DNA of 64,000 nt, from NCBI GenBank assembly GCA_026646875.1, contig JAPKHL010000012.1:1-64000 (forward strand), read 5' to 3'. The position numbers and the translations under genes are program-made. The stretch's first letter is position 1; every line of letters starts with the position of its first letter. The notes beneath the pieces were generated by a model, which was not told where the DNA came from, ran no database searches, and saw nothing but the letters and a program-made list of their open reading frames with translations. The DNA comes from Rhodocyclaceae bacterium (lineage in GTDB: Bacteria; Pseudomonadota; Gammaproteobacteria; Burkholderiales; Rhodocyclaceae). Positions 42,990 to 50,916 of this stretch are shown here, piece after piece.

Positions 42990-45563
42990 ATGGAAGTCAC
43001 CCGCATCCGCGCCCTGCGCGGCCCCAACCTGTGGAGCCGGCACACGGCCATCGAGGCCATCGTCCGCTGTACCCCCGCCGAGTGCGCCATTGCCGGCATC
43101 GAGGGGTTCGAGGCACGCCTGCGCGAACGCTTTCCCGAAATCGCCCTGCTCCAGCCGGCCGGCCACGACGAGGCGGTCAGCATGGCGCACGCGCTGGAAT
43201 TCGCGACGCTCGGCCTGCAGGCGCAGGCCGGCTGTCCGGTCACCTTCAGCCGCACCACGCCGACGATCGACGCGGGCGTTTTCCAGGTGGTTGTCGAATA
43301 CAGCGAGGAAGCCGTCGGACGCCTGGCGCTCGAGCTCGCCGAGGCGCTCTGCCAGGCTGCCGTCGACGACCGGCCCTTCGATCTCGCCGACGCCCTGCAC
43401 CGGTTGCGCGACCTCGACGAGGACATGCGCCTCGGCCCGTCGACCGGCTCCATCGTCTGGGCGGCCATGGCGCGCAACATTCCCTTCCGCCGCCTCACCG
43501 AGGGCAGTCTCGTGCAGTTCGGCTGGGGCAGCAAGCAACGGCGCATCCAGGCCGCGGAAACCGACCTGACCAGCGCCGTGGCCGAATCGATCGCGCAGGA
43601 CAAGGAGCTGACCAAGACGCTGTTGCACGCAGCCGGCGTTGCGGTGCCCTTCGGCCGCCCGGTCAGCGACGCGGCCGACGCCTGGGCCGCCGCCTGCGAG
43701 ATCGGCGGCGCGGTGGTGGTGAAGCCGCAGGACGGCAATCAGGGCAAGGGCATCTCGGTGAATCTGACCACGCGCGAGCAGGTCGAGGCCGCCTACGCGG
43801 CGGCCGCCGAGGTCAGCGACGAGGTGCTGGTCGAGCGCTTCCTGCCCGGCCACGATTACCGCGTGCTGGTGATCGGCGGCAAGGTGGTGGCGGTCGCCCG
43901 GCGCGATCCGCCGCAGGTGATCGGCGACGGCGTGCACACCGTGCGCGAGCTGGTCGACCAGGTGAACAGCGACCCGCGTCGCGGCGTCGGGCACGCGACC
44001 TCACTGACCCGCATCCGCTTCGACGACATCGCCCTGGCCCGGCTGGCGCTGCAGAATCTCACCGCCGATTCCGTTCCCGCCAAGGGACAGCGCGTGCTGC
44101 TGCGCAACAATGCCAACCTGTCCACCGGCGGCACCGCGACCGACGTGACCGACGACGTGCACCCCGAATTCGCCGCGCAGGCGGTGGCGGCGGCACTCAC
44201 CGTCGGTCTCGACATCGCCGGCGTCGACGTGGTCTGCGACAGCGTCCTGCGCCCGCTCGCCGAACAGGGCGGCGGCATCGTCGAGGTGAATGCCGCGCCG
44301 GGCCTGCGGATGCACCTGCAGCCCTCGTACGGCAAGGGGCGCGCGGTCGGCGAGGCGATCGTCGACAACATGTTCCCGCCCGGCGAGAACGGCCGCATCC
44401 CGCTCGTCGCCGTCGCCGGCACCAACGGCAAAACCACCACGGTGCGCCTGATCGCCAGCATCTTCGGCGCCGACGGCAAGCGCGTCGGGATGACCAGCAC
44501 GGACGGTGTTTACATCCAGGGACAGCGTATCGATACCGGCGATTGCAGCGGACCGAAGAGCGCCCGCAACGTGCTGCTCCACCCCGACGTCGACGCGGCG
44601 GTGCTGGAGACCGCGCGCGGCGGCGTGCTGCGCGAGGGCCTCGGCTTCGATCGTTGCGACGTGGCGGTGGTCACGAACATCGGCAAAGGCGACCACCTCG
44701 GCCTCTCCTACATCAGTACGGTCGAGGATCTCGCCGTGGTCAAGCGGGTGATCGTCCAGAACGTGACGCCGGACACCGGCGTCGCGGTACTCAATGCCGC
44801 CGACCCGATGGTCGTCGCCATGGCGCCGTCGTGCCCGGGGCAGGTGATCTTCTTCGCCCGCGATCCGCAGCTGCCGACCATGGCCATGCACCGTGCCCAG
44901 GGCAAGCGCGTGGTCTACCAGGACGGTAGCGAGATCGTCGCCAGCGAAGGCGGTACCGAACACCGCCTGGCACTGTCGGCGATCCCGGTGACCGCACACG
45001 GCAGCATCGGATTCCAGGTCGAGAACGCCATGGCCGCGACCGCTGCCGGCTGGGCGCTGGGCCTGTCCTGGGACACCATCCGGACCGGACTGGCGGCCTT
45101 CGTCAACGATGCCGAATCCGCCCCCGGGCGCTTCAATGTTTTCGATTACCGGGGCGCCACCCTGATCGCCGACTACGGCCACAACCCGGATGCCATCACG
45201 GCGCTGGTGCAGGCTATCGACACCATGCCGGCAACCCGCCGCACGGTGGTGATCAGCGGCGCCGGCGACCGTCGCGACGAGGACATCCGGCAGCAGACCG
45301 AAATCCTCGGCGATGCCTTCGATGCGGTTATCCTGTATCAGGACCAGTGTCAGCGCGGTCGTGCCGACGGCGAAGTGATTGCACTACTGCGGGCCGGCCT
45401 GCAGAATGCCGGACGAACCCGCGCGGTGCAGGAAATCACCGGCGAGTTCCTCGCCATCGACACCGCCCTGCAGACATTGCAACCGGGCGAACTGTGCCTG
45501 ATCCTGATCGACCAGGTGGATGAAGCCCTCGCCCACATCGCCAGGCGGGTGGCCGAAGACTGA
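42990..45563 (+). CDS. cphA: Cyanophycin synthetase CphA
   Basis: ATG 42990 gives 857 residues, the usual CphA length. The N-terminal domain, ATP-grasp domain (VVVKPQDGNQGKGI) and Mur-ligase domain with an intact P-loop (GTNGKTTT, about residue 476) and C-terminal part (DYGHNPDAI) are all present. CphA adds aspartate and arginine to the nitrogen-storage polymer cyanophycin. Upstream is the truncated paralogue. No cyanophycinase (cphB) is in the window. Confidence 0.95.
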   Translation: MEVTRIRALRGPNLWSRHTAIEAIVRCTPAECAIAGIEGFEARLRERFPEIALLQPAGHDEAVSMAHALEFATLGLQAQAGCPVTFSRTTPTIDAGVFQVVVEYSEEAVGRLALELAEALCQAAVDDRPFDLADALHRLRDLDEDMRLGPSTGSIVWAAMARNIPFRRLTEGSLVQFGWGSKQRRIQAAETDLTSAVAESIAQDKELTKTLLHAAGVAVPFGRPVSDAADAWAAACEIGGAVVVKPQDGNQGKGISVNLTTREQVEAAYAAAAEVSDEVLVERFLPGHDYRVLVIGGKVVAVARRDPPQVIGDGVHTVRELVDQVNSDPRRGVGHATSLTRIRFDDIALARLALQNLTADSVPAKGQRVLLRNNANLSTGGTATDVTDDVHPEFAAQAVAAALTVGLDIAGVDVVCDSVLRPLAEQGGGIVEVNAAPGLRMHLQPSYGKGRAVGEAIVDNMFPPGENGRIPLVAVAGTNGKTTTVRLIASIFGADGKRVGMTSTDGVYIQGQRIDTGDCSGPKSARNVLLHPDVDAAVLETARGGVLREGLGFDRCDVAVVTNIGKGDHLGLSYISTVEDLAVVKRVIVQNVTPDTGVAVLNAADPMVVAMAPSCPGQVIFFARDPQLPTMAMHRAQGKRVVYQDGSEIVASEGGTEHRLALSAIPVTAHGSIGFQVENAMAATAAGWALGLSWDTIRTGLAAFVNDAESAPGRFNVFDYRGATLIADYGHNPDAITALVQAIDTMPATRRTVVISGAGDRRDEDIRQQTEILGDAFDAVILYQDQCQRGRADGEVIALLRAGLQNAGRTRAVQEITGEFLAIDTALQTLQPGELCLILIDQVDEALAHIARRVAED

Positions 45564-45602
45564 CGATGCACTGAAAACGCCGGCAACGGCCCGGAGGTGG
45601 CC

Positions 45603-46676
45603 ATGAATCGCGACACACTGCTCGCCATTCTCGATCTCGCGCGCTGGGCACCCAGTGGTGACAACACCCAGCCCTGGCGCTTCGAGATCGTTGCCGACGA
45701 CCGGGTCGCCGTGCATGGCCACGACACCCGGGCCGAAGTGCTGTACGACTTCGACGGCCACGCCAGCCAGATGGCGCACGGCGCCCTGCTCGAAACCCTG
45801 CGCATCGCCGCCAGCGGATTCGCGCTCGAGTGCGTCTGGCAAGCGCGTCCGGGTTGCCCTGAACATGCGCCGGTCTACGATGTCGAGTTGCGCGAGGCTC
45901 CCGGCCTGCCGCCCGACCCCCTTGCTGCCTGCATACGCCAGCGCACGGTGCAGCGCCGGCCGATGCGTACCACCGCCCTCACGGCGACCCAGCGTGACGC
46001 CCTGCGCAGGGCGCCAGGCGACGCCTACCGCGTCGATTTTTTCGAATCGCCGGGAGCGCGGCTCGCCGTGGCCGGCCTGCTCTGGCGGAACGCCCACCTG
46101 CGCCTGACCTGCCCGGAGGCCTACCAGGTCCATCGCGCGGTGATCGAATGGAATGCACGTTTCAGTCAGGACCGCATCCCCGATCAGGCGGTCGGCGTCG
46201 ATCCGCTGACCGCACGGCTGATGCACTGGGTCATGCAGCGCTGGGAACGGGTGGACTTCTTCAATCGCTACCTGTTCGGCACCATCGCCCCGCGCATCCA
46301 GCTCGATTTCCTGCCGGCACTGGCCTGCGCCGGACATCTCCTGATGTGTCCGCGCCGACCGCTCGCCACACCGGGCGACCATGTCGAGGCCGGTGTGGCC
46401 CTGCAGCGTCTCTGGCTGACCGCCACCGCCTGCGGTCTGCATCTGCAGCCGCAGATGACTCCGGTGATCTTCCGCTGGTACGTGCAGGCCGGCCGCTCGA
46501 TCTCGCGCACGCCGCACATCGATCCGGGAGCAAGCGCTCTGGCGGCGCGTTTCGAAACGCTGGCGGGCGCCGGACGCGACGACCCCTTCGCCTTCTTCTG
46601 CCGGGTCGGATCATGCGCCCCACCGCGGTCACGCTCGATCCGCAAGGAACTCGCGGAGCTGCTGATGCAACGCTGA
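45603..46676 (+). CDS. Nitroreductase-family protein
   Basis: ATG 45603, with GGAGG five bases before it, gives 357 residues. The N-terminal third has a nitroreductase signature (ILDLARWAPSGDNTQPWRF). The rest is longer than typical nitroreductases and ends with a region holding MTPVIFRWYVQAGRS. FMN binding and NAD(P)H-dependent reduction are family expectations. It is 40 bp after cphA and may share its transcript. The physiological substrate is unknown. Confidence 0.75.
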   Translation: MNRDTLLAILDLARWAPSGDNTQPWRFEIVADDRVAVHGHDTRAEVLYDFDGHASQMAHGALLETLRIAASGFALECVWQARPGCPEHAPVYDVELREAPGLPPDPLAACIRQRTVQRRPMRTTALTATQRDALRRAPGDAYRVDFFESPGARLAVAGLLWRNAHLRLTCPEAYQVHRAVIEWNARFSQDRIPDQAVGVDPLTARLMHWVMQRWERVDFFNRYLFGTIAPRIQLDFLPALACAGHLLMCPRRPLATPGDHVEAGVALQRLWLTATACGLHLQPQMTPVIFRWYVQAGRSISRTPHIDPGASALAARFETLAGAGRDDPFAFFCRVGSCAPPRSRSIRKELAELLMQR

Positions 46677-46750
46677 ACTAGCCAATGCCTGGGCGCACAG
46701 GGGATGCGCAGGACGAAGCGGTGCAAGCCAGGGCATGGCAGGGCGAAAAA

Positions 46751-46788
46751 AAAACCGAAACCGGAACTCTGTTTCCGGTTTCGGTTTT
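46751..46788. terminator. Bidirectional rho-independent terminator
   Basis: AAAACCGAAACCGGAA and TTCCGGTTTCGGTTTT form a perfect 16-bp stem with a six-base loop, flanked by A and U runs. It separates the convergent nitroreductase and PEP-CTERM genes. Confidence 0.9.
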
Positions 46789-46865
46789 AAACATGCAGCA
46801 CGCGGAGCAGCGAGCAGCCCTCCAGCCGCGCGGGACGGGGCACGGCCCCGCCCCTGCTTGCGTGC

Positions 46866-47651
46866 TCAGTCCTTGCGGCGACGCAGTCCGGCAAGACCGA
46901 TCAGGCTGAGGCCGACCAGCGCCAGCGAGCCCGGCTCCGGAACCTGCAGGCGGAACTGACCGTTGTTGGACAGATGCAGATCGGTGGTGCCGTTCGGAAC
47001 GACCGGACCGACCTGATCGGGGTCGAATGCGCTGTTGTACAGACCGATCAGCGCCGGAGCGACGGCATTGGGCAGCGGAATCACGTTGGTCGTGCCGAAG
47101 CCCATCACCACGCCGCCGGGCGACGAAACCACGCCGGCCAGGTCGTTCATCGCGGAGTCGAAGAAATAGCCCGAGCTCATCGCCGTGGCCTGGAAGATGA
47201 ACGACACCGCGCCATTCGGAAGGACGGTGCCCGCCGCCAGGTTGGCGCTGCCGGCCAGCAGATCGAAGGTGGCCACGGGAGTCACGCCGGAGCTCACCAC
47301 CAGGGTTCCGCTCGTGAAGGTCAGCGTGCCACCGACCGAGCCGGTGCCCGAGCCGGTGAAGGCCGCGGTCAGCTGCGGGCTGATCGGCGTGCCGATGGGT
47401 ACCGGGCCGTCGGCGGTCGGCGTCGAGAACAGGCCGGACTCGTTGAAATTGAACGTCGTCAGGGAAGTGAAGGTGTTATGGACGTAGGAAACGCCGATCA
47501 GATCCAGGTAGTCCTGCACCAGGATCGGCGCGTTACCGCCGGCACCGTCGCTGTCGAGGTACCAGTTGCTCAACGCTGCGTTGGCCGTGCCCGCTGCACC
47601 CAAGGCCGAGACCATCGCGATCGTCGCCAGATACTTCTTGATTGATTTCAT
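46866..47651 (-). CDS. PEP-CTERM exported protein, PepA-like (flocculation-associated)
   Basis: The 261-residue protein has a signal peptide (MVSALGAAGTANA). It ends in a textbook PEP-CTERM tripartite signal: VPEPGS, a hydrophobic helix and RRRKD. The N-terminal part (NWYLDSDGAGG, YLDLIGVSYVHNTF) resembles PepA proteins linked to floc formation in Zoogloea. Exosortase A would cut and process it for the outer surface. GGAGG lies seven bases before ATG 47651. A sigma-54 promoter upstream ties it to PrsK/PrsR, whose kinase gene opens this window. The PepA subfamily is from memory; the sorting signal is certain. Confidence 0.85.
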   Translation of the reverse strand: MKSIKKYLATIAMVSALGAAGTANAALSNWYLDSDGAGGNAPILVQDYLDLIGVSYVHNTFTSLTTFNFNESGLFSTPTADGPVPIGTPISPQLTAAFTGSGTGSVGGTLTFTSGTLVVSSGVTPVATFDLLAGSANLAAGTVLPNGAVSFIFQATAMSSGYFFDSAMNDLAGVVSSPGGVVMGFGTTNVIPLPNAVAPALIGLYNSAFDPDQVGPVVPNGTTDLHLSNNGQFRLQVPEPGSLALVGLSLIGLAGLRRRKD

Positions 47652-47699
47652 GATGTAGCCTCCAAAGTCATCAAGGCGGTCTCGCCTCGGTCACCTTTC

Positions 47700-47715
47700 A
47701 GCAAGCGCCGTGCCA
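47700..47715 (-). promoter_or_regulatory. Sigma-54 promoter of the PEP-CTERM gene
   Basis: TGGCACGGCGCTTGCT on the minus strand matches the -24/-12 consensus TGGCACG-N4-TTGCW completely. The transcription start would be near 47689, giving a leader of about 38 bases. TGTCGACA (47811-47818) and TTGTCG/CGACAA copies upstream may bind the activator PrsR. Confidence 0.85.
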
Positions 47716-47844
47716 CCTCGACAACACCAATTGCAACACCATGATTTAAATGAATAAAACAGAAATTGTCGGGATTTTTTCGTGAACCGTCCGCCAGCCA
47801 CTGTAAATAATGTCGACAGGCCCGGCGACGGTCACTGCCCCCGC

Positions 47845-49278
47845 TCAGAAGCTGTAGCGCACCTCCGAATACACCCGGTCACGCCCGTCGTAGCGACCGA
47901 AGAGGCCGCTCGGCGGCCCCCGGAAGAGATCGGCGCCCACCGCCAGGCGCCAGTTCCGCTCGAACGTCCAGGTGACACGGGGGCGGAACAGCCAGTCGGT
48001 GCGGTTGATGCTCGAGATCCACAGCGCCTGCGCTTCCACCCGGTCGCCCAGCTTGCGGTTGAGGAGCAGGCTGTAGCCGCTCTCATGCCGCGCGGGAACG
48101 ATGTCGGCATCGTGTTCGTGGAAATCGCGCTGGAAAACCTGCACGTTGAAGCGGGTATCCGCCGGCAGGGAAAAATCGAGGCCGATCGCCCAGTCGAGGA
48201 TGTTCTGCGGCACCACCCCGTCGGCATCGCTGGCGCGCAGCACGTTGAAGCTGCGTCCGCGGGTGTAGACCACCTCGCTCTTCAGGACCACCGATCCGAA
48301 ATCCTTGGCCAGCGTCCCGCCGTACTGGGTGATGCGGTCATGCCTGGCCTCGTAGGCAATGGTGGCCGGGCCGACGATCTCGCGGTAGAAGGTGGGCGCC
48401 ACGTCCATGCTGCGATAGACGAAGGCGGAATAGTCCCAGCCGTTGCTGAGATTGGAGAGACGCAGGCCATAGTTGCTGTTCGCCAGCGAGCGCGACGGAC
48501 GCACCTCGCTGCGATAAAGCGTGGTGACCCCCGGCACCGGTGGCAGTGCCGGATAGAATTCGGCGCCCGGCTTGCCGATCTCGTCGTAGCTGGCCACGGG
48601 AATCCAGAGCAGTTCGGCATGGAAGTCGTCGCGGAAGTACTCGGCGCGCAACGCCCACTGCGGGATACGCAGCGCCTCGAATTCGGGCAGGATGAACTCG
48701 CGCATGTCGCGCGCGGAAACGACATCGGCGAAGAACAGGCCGACCATTTCACCCCACACCACATGCTGGCGTCCGAGCCGGAAATCCCAGGCACCGGCCC
48801 CGATGTCGAGGTAATTCTCGCGCAGGGTCAGGTTTGCCCGCTGATCGCGCGCGACCTCGTCCGGGTAGGTGTGGTAAAGGCTATGGACGGCATCGTAGTC
48901 GGCGCGCGCGCCCAGTTTCCACTTGATTCCGTTGCCCAGCGCGCCCTGCGCGGAAAGATCGGCGCGTGCGCGCATCTTCGACCAGTGCACCGGCGATTCG
49001 GTGGTGCGGGCCAGCTCGAGCTGCAGATAGCCCTTGAAACCGCCGGCGCGCGCCGCCGGCGCGGCCGGCGCCGCTGAAGGCACGGATGGGGAACCCGCCT
49101 CCGGCAGATCGTCGCCGAACAGCGCATCCCGGCTGGACGGTGCCGCATCGCCGGCGGCAAGCAGCAGTGGCGCAGCGCCGCGCAGGGCGGCGCTGCCGCT
49201 CGGTTGGGCAAGGACGGGGGAAGCGCCGCCAGCCAGGGCGAGCAGACAGGCCAGGGCAGGCAGGGTCGGCGATTTCAT
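47845..49278 (-). CDS. DUF1302-type outer-membrane protein
   Basis: The 477-residue protein has a signal peptide (ALACLLALAGGASPVLAQ). A long series of beta-strands ends in the C-terminal aromatic residue of outer-membrane barrels (SEVRYSF). Motifs such as DFRLGRQHVVWGEMVGLFFADV fit DUF1302. It lies just downstream of an ABC ATPase gene and opposite a LolA-like gene. Such sets (DUF1302, lipoprotein-sorting-like protein, ABC transporter) are common in Proteobacteria, but the transported lipid is unknown. ATG 49278 is preferred over 49299. Confidence 0.75.
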   Translation of the reverse strand: MKSPTLPALACLLALAGGASPVLAQPSGSAALRGAAPLLLAAGDAAPSSRDALFGDDLPEAGSPSVPSAAPAAPAARAGGFKGYLQLELARTTESPVHWSKMRARADLSAQGALGNGIKWKLGARADYDAVHSLYHTYPDEVARDQRANLTLRENYLDIGAGAWDFRLGRQHVVWGEMVGLFFADVVSARDMREFILPEFEALRIPQWALRAEYFRDDFHAELLWIPVASYDEIGKPGAEFYPALPPVPGVTTLYRSEVRPSRSLANSNYGLRLSNLSNGWDYSAFVYRSMDVAPTFYREIVGPATIAYEARHDRITQYGGTLAKDFGSVVLKSEVVYTRGRSFNVLRASDADGVVPQNILDWAIGLDFSLPADTRFNVQVFQRDFHEHDADIVPARHESGYSLLLNRKLGDRVEAQALWISSINRTDWLFRPRVTWTFERNWRLAVGADLFRGPPSGLFGRYDGRDRVYSEVRYSF

Positions 49279-49316
49279 GAAAGTTCCAGTCAGTGGCATT
49301 GCAGAATTCTCGCTTG

Positions 49317-50072
49317 TCAGGCGGCACCCGCCGCCGGCTCGCTGCGCGCCGGACGGCGCTGCCGTGCGAGCGACCATTTGTCCTCGGCGCGGACGCCGAG
49401 AACGGAAATCTCGCCGTCGTCGACGCGGACCAGCCGGTCCGCCTTGGCGATCACGCGCTTGTCGTGGGTGGAGAAGATGAAGGTGGTGTTGAAGGCGCGG
49501 TTGATCTGCTTCATCAGGTTGAGGATCTCCTCGCCGGTCTTGTGGTCGAGGTTGGCCGTCGGTTCGTCGGCGAGGACGATGGCCGGCCGGATGGCCAGCG
49601 CACGGGCGATGGCGACGCGCTGGCGCTGGCCGCCGCTGAGCTGGTTCGGCCGGTGCCCGGCGTAGCGGGTGAGCCCGACGATATCGAGAAAATAGGCCAC
49701 CCGCTTGCGGCGCTCCTCGCGCGAGACATCCTTGCGCTGCAGCAGGGGATACTCGACGTTCTCCGCCGCCGAGAGGACGGGCAGGAGGTTGAAGGTCTGG
49801 AAGATGAAGCCGATGGTACGGGCGCGCAGATCGGCCAGCTGGTCGGGGGTGCGGCCGCTGACATCCTCCTCGTTGATGTAGATCCTGCCGCGGGTGGGGG
49901 TGTCGATGCAGCCGATCAGGTTCAGCAGGGTCGTCTTGCCGCTGCCGGACGGGCCGGCAATGGCGAGGAAGACGCCCGGCTCGAATGACAGGGTGATGTC
50001 CTTGAGCGCTTGGACTTTCTGGTCACCGAGCAGATAATCCTTGAAAACGTGTTCGATCCGGACGACGCTCAT
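49317..50072 (-). CDS. MacB/LolD-type ABC ATPase without adjacent permease
   Basis: The 251-residue protein has Walker A (GPSGSGKTT), signature (LSGGQRQR) and Walker B (VLADEPTANLD) and the MacB/LolD Q-loop region. A basic C-terminal tail is extra (RQRRPARSEP). The permease that should accompany it is absent from this window, unlike the second MacB-like operon near 20 kb. The DUF1302 gene follows it after 38 bp. Confidence 0.85.
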   Translation of the reverse strand: MSVVRIEHVFKDYLLGDQKVQALKDITLSFEPGVFLAIAGPSGSGKTTLLNLIGCIDTPTRGRIYINEEDVSGRTPDQLADLRARTIGFIFQTFNLLPVLSAAENVEYPLLQRKDVSREERRKRVAYFLDIVGLTRYAGHRPNQLSGGQRQRVAIARALAIRPAIVLADEPTANLDHKTGEEILNLMKQINRAFNTTFIFSTHDKRVIAKADRLVRVDDGEISVLGVRAEDKWSLARQRRPARSEPAAGAA

Positions 50073-50112
50073 TCGGAGGCACTCTCAGCCAACCGTGTCG
50101 GAGGTCAGCGCA

Positions 50113-50916
50113 ATGGGGATGAAAACTGTGGAAATCATGAACATCCGTCATGCAGGTGTCAAGGTTGCCTGCACCCTCCTGCTGCTCGGATTCGGTCTCG
50201 GCGCCGGCATGGGCCGGGCCGAGGAGGCCCCGGCCGGCGACGATGCACTGGCCCGCGCCGTCGTCGAGAAGGCCGACCAGGTGCGCTTTCCCGCCGAAGG
50301 CTTCCAGGTCGACGTGAGCATCACCAGCACCCGTGCCGAACAGCCGCCCGAGGTCCGCAAGTACCGGGTCCTCTCGAAGGGCAACAGCAACACCGTGGTG
50401 ATGGTCACCGAACCGGCCGCCGAGCGCGGCCAGATCATCCTGATGAAGGGGCGCGACCTGTGGGTGTTCATGCCCGACGTCTCGCAGCCGATCCGCATCG
50501 CGCTGTCTCAGCGCCTGACCGGCCAGGTGGCCAACGGCGACCTGGCGCGCGCCAACTTCGCCGCCGACTACACGCCGCGCATCCTGCGCAGCGAGACCCT
50601 GGGCAACGAGGCCTACCACGTTCTCGAACTGGTCGCGGTGGACCGCAGCGTCACCTACCAGCGGGTCGTTTACTGGGTGCGCCAGAAGGACGCCTGGCCC
50701 CACAAGGCGGAGTTCTACTCCCTCTCCAACCGCCTGCTGAAGACCTGCCGCTACGAGAACTTCCAGATGATGGAGGGTCGCCTGCGCCCGACCCGGCTGG
50801 TGATGGAGGACGCCCTGCGCGGTGGCGAACAGTCGGTCCTCGAATACGGCGCGATGAAACTGCGCGACCTGCCGGACAAGATATTCACCAAGGACTATCT
50901 GAAGAAACTCGACTGA
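50113..50916 (+). CDS. Periplasmic LolA-like / outer-membrane lipoprotein-sorting protein
   Basis: ATG 50113 has GGAGG eight bases upstream. The 267-residue product has a signal peptide (CTLLLLGFGLGAGMGRAEE) and a LolA-like incomplete barrel. Characteristic runs are GRDLWVFMPDVSQPIRI and ARANFAADYTPRI, typical of the outer-membrane lipoprotein-sorting family. It should carry a lipid or lipoprotein across the periplasm. It is divergent from the ABC ATPase. Its 3' end overlaps the large kinase gene by 32 bp, both ends being coding. Confidence 0.8.
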   Translation: MGMKTVEIMNIRHAGVKVACTLLLLGFGLGAGMGRAEEAPAGDDALARAVVEKADQVRFPAEGFQVDVSITSTRAEQPPEVRKYRVLSKGNSNTVVMVTEPAAERGQIILMKGRDLWVFMPDVSQPIRIALSQRLTGQVANGDLARANFAADYTPRILRSETLGNEAYHVLELVAVDRSVTYQRVVYWVRQKDAWPHKAEFYSLSNRLLKTCRYENFQMMEGRLRPTRLVMEDALRGGEQSVLEYGAMKLRDLPDKIFTKDYLKKLD

